Under the pieces are notes generated by a model. It was not told the origin of the DNA and made no database searches. It saw nothing but the letters and a program-made list of their open reading frames with translations. Positions 44,610 to 56,013 of a stretch of 64,000 bases of DNA are shown one piece after another (position 1 is the stretch's first letter; every line of letters starts with the position of its first letter). Origin of the DNA: Annulohypoxylon bovei var. microspora (Eukaryota > Ascomycota > Sordariomycetes > Xylariales > Hypoxylaceae); contig MU405249.1 in NCBI GenBank assembly GCA_022836615.1, positions 219,878-283,877 of the forward strand, in the 5' to 3' direction. A program made the translations under genes and the position numbers.

Positions 44610-46560
44610 TCACCTAAACGTAGTATATGGACCTTCGACTTTTATGTCTTTGATCCCTTCTGGCATCATTCGAAGCCATTCGGCCCAACTCTCAAGGTTG
44701 AGAGCCTCATCCGTCAATCGCATCGAAAATGTCAATTGAGGGCCGTGATGATTCTCCGGGCTGTAAATAGTCCGAGGTAGTTGCGGTGGAGATAACGTAA
44801 TCGAAGGTAATCTCGAGTTACCGGAAATTTGTATGTGCAACGGCGAAGGGAAGCTCATTACTATTCCCTTCTCCTGATGCTTGTCTTGGATGATCTTAGG
44901 ATAGATGGATAGGAGTTTCGAGTGTAACTCGGCGGCTGATAACGGATTCGGCAATCGTTGGGTGGCCCGTGTTCGAAGCTGATCAATTAGCGTTCTAGTG
45001 AAGCTATTCCGGTCCAGCACGTCGAAGTATTCCTCCGAAGACGACGCCGCGATGACCTCTAGCACCCCCTTCTGTCGGACCATCTTCGAAGATGGGTAGT
45101 ATGCAGCATCCATGATAATCAACGTGTCCGACCGTGCTTCCTCCAAAATCTGTTGGATACCGCTCCATCGAATAGTCGAAGCCTTCGCACGATCCCGAGA
45201 ACTATCTTGGGTTAGAATCACCACCAAAAACAAGCTAGCCTAGCGTCTGGGCAACTCGCCTCGCCAAAACCATCTCCCTATGTTCGTCCAAGTAACTGTA
45301 CCCATTATAGTACACGAGTTTTAGAACGTCTCTGGTGTCGCTCTTGTCCGTGAATTCGTTTATGATCCGCGAGAGCCATCTCCACGAGTTGGTGCAGCCG
45401 TCTGAAGCGGATGACGGGATCTTGAGGATCTCAAACGCGTATCGGTAATACTTGTCGAAAACAACGCCAAGTTCTTCCACCGCGGATGCTACGCCGGGGT
45501 TCTCGTCATCCTGCCAATAGATTAGGAGCGCGCAAACGCTACTGTAACGACTACGGTGAGGCGAAGAGAGAATCCTAGAAGCGGCGTTCTCTAGATCTGC
45601 CTTGACGGAATCGATAGTTGGCAAGGGCGTGTAATGATTCGTTGTAGCAGCCAGGGGAGAGTTAGGCATGGGCTTCTCCAGCCGTGGGCCCGAGGGTAGA
45701 GGTGTCCGGATCCTCGCGTCGTTGAGCGGTGGACGACCTGGCGTGCTCTGGGCGTTATTGGGAGCAGCGGGGGTGGAGTCAATCTCCATCTCCTGGGGAT
45801 CTTGGGTGAAGTGATGTCTGGCATGGTTTGGCGCGGGGCTGATCGGTCGACCAGCCAGGGGAGCCAGATCCTGCAATGGGCTAGACGAGCGATACTTCCG
45901 CATAGCATCTTCCCACGTCATATTATGATGGTTGGGGTGACACTTTAGAGTGTGATCATGTGAGCGCCATGCTAACGATAGGAGAAGAAAAAAAAGGGAG
46001 GGGGCAGATCGTAATATGTGACTTACAGCAACCCTCCGCCTCCTGCAGTCGGCGCACGCGCCCAATTTCCGAATCAACGCAGCCTTCTCTCTCTGCTGAG
46101 CTGACAGCGGCCCCGTCCGCCGGCGACTAGCTCGACGATTGTGCGAGATCTCCGACCCATCTTTAACCGAGAAGATGGACTGGGACGACTCTACACTATA
46201 AGCTGTCGAGTTGGTGTCAGTCGAGGCATTGGAAACCGCCGTTGCATCAGTAGCGGTCGTCGAGGTAGAAGAACCTGTATCCTTCCTCATGGGAGTCGCC
46301 GACTGGCTTGGTGATGCCGGGTGGCTCCCATGCCGCACGTGCTCTGGATTTGGTCCTTGGTGGGGTTGGGGTTGTTGTTGAAGCTGCGGCTGAGAAGGTT
46401 GACGATGATGCCCACCAGACGACTGCTGTTGCTGTGACTGTTGTTGTTTCTGCTGCTGCTGTTGCTGCTGCTGGTCGTGTTGATGAGAGACGTGCTGACC
46501 TCTATCCTCAGTCTTGCTGTCTTTAGGAAACGCTTCCGACAGACTGGGTGCAGGATGCAT
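44610..46560 (-). CDS. Gln-rich protein with Cys/His cluster and apparently inactive caspase-like domain
   Basis: Three exons, 46560-46027, 45942-45260 and 45201-44610, give 602 residues. The first intron (84 nt) is GTAAGT...TAAAG. The second (58 nt) appears to be a GC-AG intron with donor GAG|GCGAGT, a CTAAC branch and an ATAG acceptor, and is the only join that keeps the frame. Residues 1-130 are low-complexity with poly-Gln runs. A Cys/His cluster follows (CADCRRRRVACHPNHH; Cys169, Cys172, Cys179, His180/183/184) and could bind a metal. Residues about 320-510 resemble the caspase-like fold of fungal proteins. The His-bearing motif YYxGHG reads YYNGYS (Tyr393) and the DCC-type nucleophile motif reads MDAAYY (Ala438-439), so neither catalytic residue is present. 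The role is unknown; a scaffold or signalling pseudo-protease is inference. Start taken at the first ATG of the frame. Confidence 0.65.
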
Positions 46561-49500
46561 GTCGTTCTGAGCGTTTGCACGACAATAGCACGGCCTACCT
46601 CATAATGAAAGGTGACTATGATGGCTCGTTCACGAGCGCTATACTGAATATACAACGCACGGTGAAAAAATGGAGGAGGACGGCTCCCGAGGGTGGAGAA
46701 TTAAACGAGGGTGATAATGAAATTGCCGCGAAGTGAAGAAAAGAAATATGTAAGGATATGTATGTAGTTAATAGAACGGGACGAGTACAGCTGGTACCGT
46801 AGATCTAGGTAGCCTCTAAGGCACAAGCGTAGGCTGATCCACTAGATATGTATATGTAGGTAAGGTGAATGGTGTATGTCTGGTTGTATATGGGGTGTAT
46901 TAGTTTGAATGAGGTATGGTATGGTAGGTATGGTAGGTATGTATGGTGATGATACGGTGATTATGCGACTGAGAGAAGTTGGAAGTACAAATAGTAAAAT
47001 AGTAAAAGTTGTGATAAAATGGTTTAAAATGTTTCTACCTAGTTTCTTCAAACGTTTGCAAGGTTCAATGTTCTTTCTCTCCTTCGATATTCTCTCTTTC
47101 CCCGGTTTGTCTATAAAATGCAGCGAGTGCAGGTACTCACTATAGACAGACGAGGATCGTGTGTAGCTTCCGAAACTGCTGTAATACAAGGCTCCAATGA
47201 GGTCTCTTGCTTGCAGTTGCTCTTAGGTACTTGTACTATGTAAAGATTTCGATTTAGTGCGGGGCCGAGCTTTTTTTTCTGTGAGGTTCCTACCAGGTAA
47301 TCTTTTTTTCCCATCCCCATCCCCATCCTTCCACCTTCCCAGCTCACCTAGATACATGTACCTAATTAGGTAGTCTTGTCTACCTGAAAGTACTTCTGCG
47401 CTCTAAATCTTAGGTGGAGTACATTAGTGAGTACCTTAGTTCCAAGGTTAACTTTAAATTATTCGATGTTCCCTTCCATTTTTTCTTACATACATCATAC
47501 TTGTATACTTTTTCCAGGATGAGAAAGCACAGGGCGGGGCCGGGCAACATCTACTAACTGCTGCTACCACTATAATTATTATTTTTACCTCATTTTTGTT
47601 TGCTACCTTCTCAACTCAAGTCTGCCTAGTCCCATCTCGTCTACATCTCAATCAAGTCACAGTCCCATCAGACCTTTTGTTCCTGTTATTTTCCCCTACA
47701 AACGAAGAAAAGGACCGTCATGTCTCATTCCCCGAAATTACAGCTTACCCAAGGTCAACCTTTTTCATTACATACATAGGTATGCGACAATCTAAATCGC
47801 AGATTACCAACCGATATAATCTATAATCGGTCAATAATAATAGGTAATAAAAGAAGAAAACATGGGGGGAAAACGCCCAACTGCAACTCGAAGGGAGCAC
47901 TCTAATGTTGCTCTCATGTATCGTTTCAATCTGATTTTGGCCGTGGCTACGGCGGATCTCAGGTAAACACGTGGTAGTCCATTCCCTATCCATTTTTCAA
48001 ACCGCCAGCCAATGAATCCTCCCGTCCGCCAATCATCTCAAGCGCCAGCGCAGACGTCGCAGACATACAGCCCAAAGACGTGACACTCCGAAAAGTGCCC
48101 ACTCACACACCCCAGGCTTCCTCGACCGTAGGCTCTCTTCGGTCAAGAGGCGAGGCGATGCGAGGCGACACAAGATCAGACACGTCTGCGCTGTGAGGCC
48201 ACACACATTACCTACTACCTAACCACCTACCGACATTATACCAATGCACGGGAAAGGAAGAGGAAACGAAAATTCCAGGTATTCCAGGTATTCTACCTAG
48301 GTATTCTAAGTATTTACCAGCTTCTGCCCTGGAAAAACATCATCCACTCGCCAAAGTACTACGCCCACGTCCTTTCGCGCGCGGGTACCCCTTGTTGCTC
48401 CTCTCCTTCTCCCTTCCCCTTCTGTTGTTTTTCTCTCTGGGTTTATTTTTTTCTTGTTTGTGGCCGTCTGCCGCCCTCATCCGATGCTGCGAAATGCAAA
48501 TCTGTCACAGGCGAATATGCATCCTTCACTCGGTCTACGACGCGATGCCATGGATCAGCCCATGCATTCTGCCCCCCCGGGTTGACTGATTTGTTCAGCC
48601 GATATGAGCTTTTATGCAATTGTTTGTCATCTGACGTCGATTTACGATCTACGATGCGCTCTAATCCCCGTGACCTATCACTGAATTTTGTTCATTTTTA
48701 TTTTATTTATTATTTTTATTAACTACCTAGTATCTTTATTATTATTCTGCTCCATCCATCCATGTTTGTCCAATGGCTCCGGGTTACGGCTGAACAAAGA
48801 TTTTGTGTTACCTTCATACCGATCCGGGTTTAGGGGGGTTTCCTTTCTTCTTCACCTTTCCCGCTCTATCCTCGGTGGCTGGGTTAGTTTGGTAGGTCTT
48901 CTTCGGTCAGACACGGTCCAACCCCCCCTTTTTCCGTAGCGTCCCCTCCTTTACCGTCTTGCCTTCGACCTATTCGACCATCCCATCCAGACGGGGGAAT
49001 GGCGTCAATGAATTTGCCGAAAGATTATAGCTCGGCCTATGCGATCTGCGCCACTCGAAAAAATAAAAAACAAAAAAAAACATGCAGAACATTTCTCCCC
49101 TATCTTCAGCCCTGGCACGTCCTTCGGTCACAGTTCCTGCAAGACTGCGTCGTCTTCTTGGTACATTACCACATTATTAACTATATCTCGCCGTTTCTGG
49201 AAGGTCAGTAGAAGGTGACTGGACGGAAGGCTCTTCGGCATCCCCTCACCGAACCCCCGAGCTGGATTAGGCGCGATCTGATAGGGTAAAAGTCCTCGCA
49301 AACATATTCTTCGTGGGGACCTCGAGCTAGGTATGTTGGAACTCTTGGCATACTTACCTCCGCACCAGTACCGGGGACCGCGAGGAAAAAAAAGAGATTA
49401 TTATTACCTCGTCCCGGTGATACTGCCAATCAAGAGTTCTGCATGGGGAACCCAAGCGCCGCTGTAGGAGCTCTCTTCTGCTCGTGGCTGGTAACTTGCA

Positions 49501-52500
49501 CAACATATTCATATTATCCCCTTGTCAATATGTCTAGTAGGATTCTACTATCAGACATTTGGGGGCTGAATTGGAGAGGATTAAGGATGTTCCTGGACTC
49601 GTCATACCAATCCAAGGTTCCCCCGCAATGGAAGTCTTCCGATAGAATTGCCTCAATTCCGGTTTAGGACGAGCTTCGCTGAAAGTTTCCTGACGAGTGG
49701 GCTCTCGTCTCGAATCACTTTGCAAGTCTCAGGCTAGGCCGTTGGATAAAATATGGGAGCTACTATCGGAATAAAAACCGATCAGGACCGTCGAGCTTGA
49801 CGCATCGGCGCTTGCTCCTGATATGTCACAGTATTGGGGCTTAGGAATCAATATATGAAGTGCAGCTCCTCATAGTAGGAAAACCAGCTACTCAGCGATT
49901 CGTATACGTTGGGCACTCGAATCATCTGTCATCACGCCATTGGCCAGCGGCGGCCTTGCATGTTGATAGGTAATCATTTCCTGCGCCAATAAAGACGCGA
50001 CGAGAACAGCGAACTGAGGAGGTAAAAAGCCCGAACGACTGGTTTTCAGCTTTGCCCTTTCCGGCTCTTGCCGCATCTCTTTGCTACTCTGAGACGCAGC
50101 ATCATTTTCTACCGGATTACATTATATATATCATAAGCATTTTAAGAACACACTTTTTCACGAATCCGATGTACGGGACTGGTTATCCTGCAAACTTGAC
50201 AAGTAGTAGACCCCTTTTGCGGCCGTGGATTCGTCTTTGTCAGCACCGTGTGTAAGCCGGCGAATACTGCTGTTGATATATTGTAGGATATACTGGTGAG
50301 CATATCGCGTTTCCCCCAATTCTCGACCAAATCAAGTATATCTAGATATCTATCTGTCTGTTATGGTGCTTCTTTTCTGGATACTACACACACGGCATCA
50401 ATGGGTTAAGAGAACGTCGTACCGGCGATTTAATACCGTCATCCTCAGTCCCACCTAAAGGTTTTTCTGTTTGCCGGAGGCTCGACGAACAGGCTTCACG
50501 TCACTGCAAGGGTTCTCCATGGATATACACCGGGAAGCGAGGATTTAGAGTCGTGCTCCAGCTCCTGGTGCACACGGACTAATGTGACCGGCCACTCAGT
50601 GTACAACATAACCTATTGCTCATCCTGAAACACCGGTGACTCTAACATTTTGTGTATCCACCGAGGCAGCTTTCACCCACGCCGATCAAGGGAGGCTATG
50701 TTGCCGTCGAGACCTGCGGCGGTTCGGAGGCTGACATCTTCTCCATATCATCATATTTCTGCCCTATCCCATCCTATCTCGTCTACTACCCACGTATCCC
50801 ATTTCTTAACCACAACAAGAACATGAACCAAAAACGGAACCGGCAGACAAGGCCACCCCCGCTACCTGAGGGACTGGGACTATGTAAAGGAATAGGCTAA
50901 GCATAACTGCTTATATGGACCGTACCTGGGTAGGCCCGACCAATTACGTGTTTTTCTGCTCTTGACGTGAGGCCGCTGATCACCTCCAACTGGCCCTGCT
51001 GCGTTTTATGGGACTGGGCCTCTTTCTTGCCCGGAACAGCAACCTCGAGGCTTACCCTGCTGCCTACCTAGGTATAGTAGGTACTAGCGACTACCGACGT
51101 TCGATTTATGGGAGAGCCGCCCGCGCTCGGTCCAGTAGACAGTCGTGCCATGGGCGAAACCCGCCGTTCCCCCCCTCTGGGCGAAAGCTCGCTTACGCGG
51201 AGGCTCGGCTTAGACAATGACTTAACGGGCTTACGCCTCGTGACTTGGTTAGTAGGTAAATTGAATAGGGTTAGCAAGGGATGGGGAATGGTAAGGCTGT
51301 TGCTGCCTTACCTGACCTAGGGTCGGGTAGGGTAAGGCATGGTATGTAGGCAGGTGTGCTGTTGGTACGGGTGCGCATCACCGTCCCGTATGACACGAGG
51401 GTATCGTGATGCGATGCGATGCGATGGTGCTAAAACCATTCCTACCACGCCTACCTACTGTGCTTTGCCTGCCTACGCATGTACGTAGATGAAATAGGAA
51501 CTCTCGGACGGGCACTAAGACTTAGACTCGGGCTAATGCTAACCTGACCCGGGCTGAGGAGACGGGAGACGTAAGGTAGGTAGGGCATGTAGGCATGTGT
51601 GTGTGTATGTAGGCAAGTCTGGATAATTACTAGACAACTCCACTACGCGTTACGTGGGCTCGACGACCGCCTATCTTGCCTATCTGACAGGCCGTCGTCT
51701 GCTTACCTCTCTCTGCCTCTTGCCGCCTCAGACTAGGTAAAGAGACGGGACGTTCGAAAGATCTGGCTTGGCTCTGTTCTGGGTTGGGTGTCATGAGCTC
51801 ATTGGGCCTGGGAAAGCAATATGTTACATACGCGTTTTGTATTCTCCGCCGAACTTGAGACATGGTGGTGGTGGTGCTGCCGCCGTCGCCGCCGCCGCTC
51901 GTAGCTCGAACCGGGTTGGGAGCGCCGTCGGCCTCGTTGCTGTCTCCTCTAGACCGCGGTGTAATTATGGGCCACTGCTCTATTTCGAGAGCCTGGTGCT
52001 GTCGCTGCTGGTGGTGGTCTGGGTCTGGGATTGCGGTAGATGCGTCGGTACCGTACGTTCGTGTTGGAAATCGCGAGGGAGGGCGGAGCCTGCGTGGGAT
52101 GCTTGGTCTGCGGGAAGTGGTTCGCCCCTTTGTTTTTGGGGAGCATGTAGAATGTGTTGAGACAACTTGGGTGTACATGATCGAGGAGTAGATCTGATAA
52201 TAACAATAATATTTACGGCATATGATAAAGTCCTTAGCCATAAAGAGTTAGACGTACATATAGACAAACCCCTTACCATGACATCTATCCGTCGACCGTG
52301 GCGAGATCTTGCGGACTCGGCTGAAATATGGGGGGGAGCTATGGAAATAGTCGCCAATTAAGGGGCATAATAACCACTAGAGCTGTTAAGCTGCCGCCTG
52401 TCTATTGACGGCATTGACTTACTAGAGGTTAGGTCAATTCGAAAGGAGAAGCGGTTTACCCGGCTAACAGCTTGGGTTTGGCATGTCCGAATTCTCGTGC

Positions 52501-53052
52501 CGTATGCCCTAACTACCTAGTGACTCGTTCTCCTTTCTACTTCCATAGTAGACTACGTCGGATCTTGAATATTGCATGTTGATTTTATGACGAGACCTGT
52601 ACCGACCTCTGATAACCAACACGAGACTATCAATAGTTTGTATGGTTGGCCAATTTACATTGCGCGAGTGACAGACCAATGGAATAATTCTATCCAACAG
52701 GTTCTTACACTGCCAACCTATCTCTCAACCAACATCACCAAGTCAGCCCCAGATGAGCTAAGGACCAACATATTTCACTATGGAAATAGAAACACGGGTC
52801 ACGGGTATCACGTGAAAAAGGGGTTATTATGCTCACTGTTTTCGGTGAATGACTAACAACTTGCAGACTGGATAGTTCTCGATAAACTCGTGGCCCTATC
52901 AAATGACCGTGTCCAGGCGTATCAGTCCCTTCCATATGCTCCATCTATGCCAATGTAAATATACCTTACATTATTAAAATCATATCGTCGATAGTCCGTC
53001 TTACGGTCTCTACCATTCATAACACAAAACAATAAAAGTAGAAAAGAATCAT
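46561..53052. other. Long gene-poor block
   Basis: About 6.5 kb without a supported gene. The left 700 bases are the promoter side of the pseudo-caspase gene. Simple sequence includes TATGG/TAGG repeats near 46,905-46,940, CCATCC runs near 47,312-47,330, CT-rich DNA at 48,400-48,440 and GCGAT repeats near 51,412-51,425. A 203-codon low-complexity minus-strand frame at 51,630-52,241 is not convincing. Confidence 0.5.
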
Positions 53053-55005
53053 CTAAAACGCTAGAACCAAACCTACAATGCCAACAACCCCGTACACCAA
53101 GCTCTTCGCCGCGCCGCCGCGCGCGCTGATACCCAAGCTTTGGGTGTCGAACTGCAAGATCGGTGTCGGATCGTAGCTGCTGACCGGTCTGCTATCCGTG
53201 GTTCCGTTCCAGCAATACCGGCTGAAGCAGCGCTGGCACGTAGCGCTAACCTGGGTACCCGTGCGCTCGAGGCTGCGGCTCAGCACCGCGCAAGCCACGC
53301 AAGCGGTCCATTCCGAGTCTACGGTGCCGTTGCCCATGGTGGCCACGTTAAAGCCGTTCTTGATGATGGAATTGCGTTGCTCATCGGAGTAGCTGGGGTC
53401 AAAAGTGGACACGTTACTGGCGGCGGTATACGGGGCGTTGGGCACGTAGACGATTAGAGGTGGGATGTGGCTTGCGTTGGAGAACTCGGATGTGTTGCAT
53501 CCGAAGAAGGTCGGCCGTTTGTTTAGCTCTAGGTTGATGAAGGTCTCGGCATCCGGAACGGCGGGGAAAGCGGTGCCGTTCGCAATGTCCGTCTTGCTGC
53601 GGTCGTACGTGGCGCGCAGCGCTGTACCGTTGGGGAAGTAAGTGCCCGTGTCAGCGGATGAGTCGACCGCAAAGATAACGTCGAGGCCGCGCGCCGGTTG
53701 TATTAAAGGGTGCAGCGGGATGTTCTGTAGGTCAAGGCCGCCGTCGACTAGAGTCAGCTGCTCGTCGTCGGCACTATCATTGGTGTCGTTGTTATACCCG
53801 AGGAACGGGTTCGGGTTCCAAGCGGCAATATCGTCGTTATCATCGCCGATATGGGTAAGGAGATCCTCGATCGCGCTAGCCACAACCGATGGGATGCCCT
53901 CGGACGAAAGGTTCTGTAGGAGGAAAGCGTTGAACAGGGAGCTGCTCGTGCCCATCACATAACTGTAAGAGTCAAATCCTTCAAGACAGTGTCCATTATC
54001 GGGAATACTGCCGCCGCTGAAGTTGGAGCCGACGTAACGAATAGGTGCGAATCCATACACAGTCGGGTCATATGATCCAAACTCCCAGGGATTAAATTCA
54101 AACACGGTCGAATTTAGCGAGATAATTTCAGTATTAGGTCTACGTTCATCAGCCACTAGGATTGGCATGGGTGTGTCGGCGCTAGAAAAGTTAGGAGCGT
54201 CTGCGATTGACGAGAACGTGTAAGCCGGGCCGCCGTCGGTCGCGTTGATTAACTGAACAGAAAGAGCACGGCCCCAGTAGTCAGTGATGGAAATGTCATA
54301 TCCGGCATCCCTCTTCTCATCGACCTGGTCTAAGATGTCATTCCAGTACTCGACTGTGTTGACAATCGAGATCCCCCTGCTTTTGGGGCCCTGGAAGATG
54401 GAGTTAGAAAACTGCCACAGGGAGGAGCCTTCGGAGCCGTCGCGAAGCTGTACGACAGTAGAGAAGTTGTTGGCGAAAATGGAACCGACAAGCCAGCCAC
54501 CGCCGGATAAACCGGCTAGGTACGTGCTGCTTTGTAAGAGACCGCCGATACCTCCGGTATCCGTGGAGCCAGGAACGCGACTATCTGCAGCAGCGACGAA
54601 CCCGGCGCCGTTCATGAGTGCGCGGTAACCGCCACCCGATACGGCGATGCCGATGTTAGGCACGACGGAGAAGTTCTGCGAGTTGGACGTGACGTAACCG
54701 GCGGCATCGAAATCGGTCAGGTTCGATCTGCGGAGAAACTGGACCAGGGGATCAACAGTCTTGCTCCGTCGGTTTTTTAACCAGTCTTGTTCCGACTGTG
54801 ATAGAGACCCTGCGCCGCGAATGGTCGGTCGCTGCGTCGGGCAGTCGACGAATGCTGGCGCATAATTACCAGACGGGTTTTCCGGAGATGCACGGCCCGT
54901 CAGAATATCTCGAACATCCACCTCGCCAAGCCCATTGCTGCCGCCCGTGGGAGATCCGAGGGCAGCTGAGATAAGCGACACCAGGGTAAGAGGGAGAAAA
55001 TACAT
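53053..55005 (-). CDS. Phospholipase B / lysophospholipase, GPI-anchored
   Basis: Single exon, 650 residues, the usual length of fungal phospholipase B. It removes both acyl chains from phospholipids and acts on lysophospholipids at the cell surface. Residues 1-17 are a signal peptide. The oxyanion-hole region is IAVSGGGYRALMNG (residues 120-133) and the nucleophile is Ser167 in GLSGGGW. The catalytic Asp421 lies in LVDGGLDLQNIPLHPL, and the conserved Arg128 follows the first glycine loop. Many N-x-S/T sites and the Cys-rich C-terminal region (CVACAVLSRSLERTG, CQRCFSRYCW) are typical. A hydrophobic C-terminus preceded by Gly/Ala (SARGGAAKSLVYG...LVLAF) fits a GPI attachment signal. Upstream, the first 560 bases are promoter and the hAT-type MITE lies beyond. 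Confidence 0.96.
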   Translation of the reverse strand: MYFLPLTLVSLISAALGSPTGGSNGLGEVDVRDILTGRASPENPSGNYAPAFVDCPTQRPTIRGAGSLSQSEQDWLKNRRSKTVDPLVQFLRRSNLTDFDAAGYVTSNSQNFSVVPNIGIAVSGGGYRALMNGAGFVAAADSRVPGSTDTGGIGGLLQSSTYLAGLSGGGWLVGSIFANNFSTVVQLRDGSEGSSLWQFSNSIFQGPKSRGISIVNTVEYWNDILDQVDEKRDAGYDISITDYWGRALSVQLINATDGGPAYTFSSIADAPNFSSADTPMPILVADERRPNTEIISLNSTVFEFNPWEFGSYDPTVYGFAPIRYVGSNFSGGSIPDNGHCLEGFDSYSYVMGTSSSLFNAFLLQNLSSEGIPSVVASAIEDLLTHIGDDNDDIAAWNPNPFLGYNNDTNDSADDEQLTLVDGGLDLQNIPLHPLIQPARGLDVIFAVDSSADTGTYFPNGTALRATYDRSKTDIANGTAFPAVPDAETFINLELNKRPTFFGCNTSEFSNASHIPPLIVYVPNAPYTAASNVSTFDPSYSDEQRNSIIKNGFNVATMGNGTVDSEWTACVACAVLSRSLERTGTQVSATCQRCFSRYCWNGTTDSRPVSSYDPTPILQFDTQSLGISARGGAAKSLVYGVVGIVGLVLAF

Positions 55006-55551
55006 TGTCCCTCCTGTACCATATAAGGTCGGTATCGATTAGATCTAACTTATCGAGGAGACTAGGGCCAGGAAGGGGCAAGAATTATTAAAAAGGAAGT
55101 AGAGTAAAAGAACGGGTTGATGGTTAGGTACGAGTTAACAAGCTAGAAGGTATGTTGTGTTCTAGTTATATTCCGAGAGGAGTACGACTAATGTAAGCTC
55201 TCAAAATGGATAGAATTCCTGGGGTTTGCGTCACCGCAAGAACATGAATGCAAAGGGCGGACAGGGAGGACTAGGGCAAGCAAGCATCCAACCACCTTAA
55301 CCGCCATTATCTTCTACCATAAAAGGAAACAATATCAAGCCATGGTCAGCCGCAAGCCGAGAATCCGTTACTTGGCAATGTGCTAAACCAATCCAAGTTT
55401 ACGGTAAGCTGCATGCTAGGTCGCCGGTGGCCTCAAGAATGGGGCGGTGTTTAGATAGGAGTGGTGGGAGAGTGGTGGGAGTGGATGAAATGGGTGTATT
55501 TAAAATGAGTTGCACCGAGTAAATTGGAAGTTCAGTTCATTGGAAAGCTCG
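55006..55551. other. Promoter region of the phospholipase B gene
   Basis: Non-coding sequence upstream of the minus-strand phospholipase B gene, up to the MITE. No separate gene. Confidence 0.5.
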
Positions 55552-55559
55552 CATTGAAT
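55552..55559. repeat. Left target-site duplication of the MITE
   Basis: CATTGAAT, repeated exactly at 56006-56013. Confidence 0.85.
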
Positions 55560-56005
55560 TAGGGTTCGGATCGGTATAATACACTATACCATTATACGTA
55601 TTTTGTATTGTATTAATACTGTATCATGATTCACTATACGTATAACGGATTCGGAGAAACCTACCGGCCCCGCATATATGAGTGGGTATGCAATATGGTA
55701 TGTATTATCCACATAAGGAAACACTTTTTCAATTGACTTATCTTTAACCGCGTATTTTGACGATAGCTTCCAACTATTCAATTCAATCCAATTAAATGAA
55801 ATAAAATAAAACTAAATTAAAATAATAAAATTCAAAGTAAACTATCTAATAATATCATAGAAAATATACCGTTAAAGTGGTTAAAAGTGCATTATACCTC
55901 GCTATACCGGTCAAAATACATATTTTGGTGGGTATAATGGTATTATGCAGGTATTGTATTTAAATACGGTATCAAGATCCAAAATACGTATTTTGCCGAC
56001 CCCTA
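55560..56005. mobile_element. Non-autonomous hAT-type MITE, 446 bp
   Basis: The element starts TAGGGTTCGG and ends CCGACCCCTA; the end reverse-complements to TAGGGGTCGG, a 9-of-10 terminal inverted repeat. It is flanked by a perfect 8-bp duplication CATTGAAT. 8-bp duplications and TAGGG/CAGGG ends are typical of the hAT superfamily. Inside, related AT-rich palindromic units such as AATACGTATT recur near both ends (55,597; 55,985) with variants AATACATATT and TATACGTATA. There is no transposase frame, so it would need a transposase from elsewhere. It is inserted between the divergent phospholipase B and FAD monooxygenase genes. Confidence 0.85.
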
Positions 56006-56013
56006 CATTGAAT
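56006..56013. repeat. Right target-site duplication of the MITE
   Basis: CATTGAAT, exact copy of 55552-55559. Confidence 0.85.

Noticed and set aside
44610..45233. Separate gene for the C-terminal half of the pseudo-caspase
   Set aside because: A GC-AG splice joins it in frame to the upstream half and rebuilds the caspase-like order of motifs, so one gene is the better model.
51630..52241. 203-codon minus-strand frame
   Set aside because: Low-complexity Arg/Ser/Pro/Thr composition, overlapping equally long plus-strand frames, no recognisable domain; probably chance in locally GC-rich DNA.
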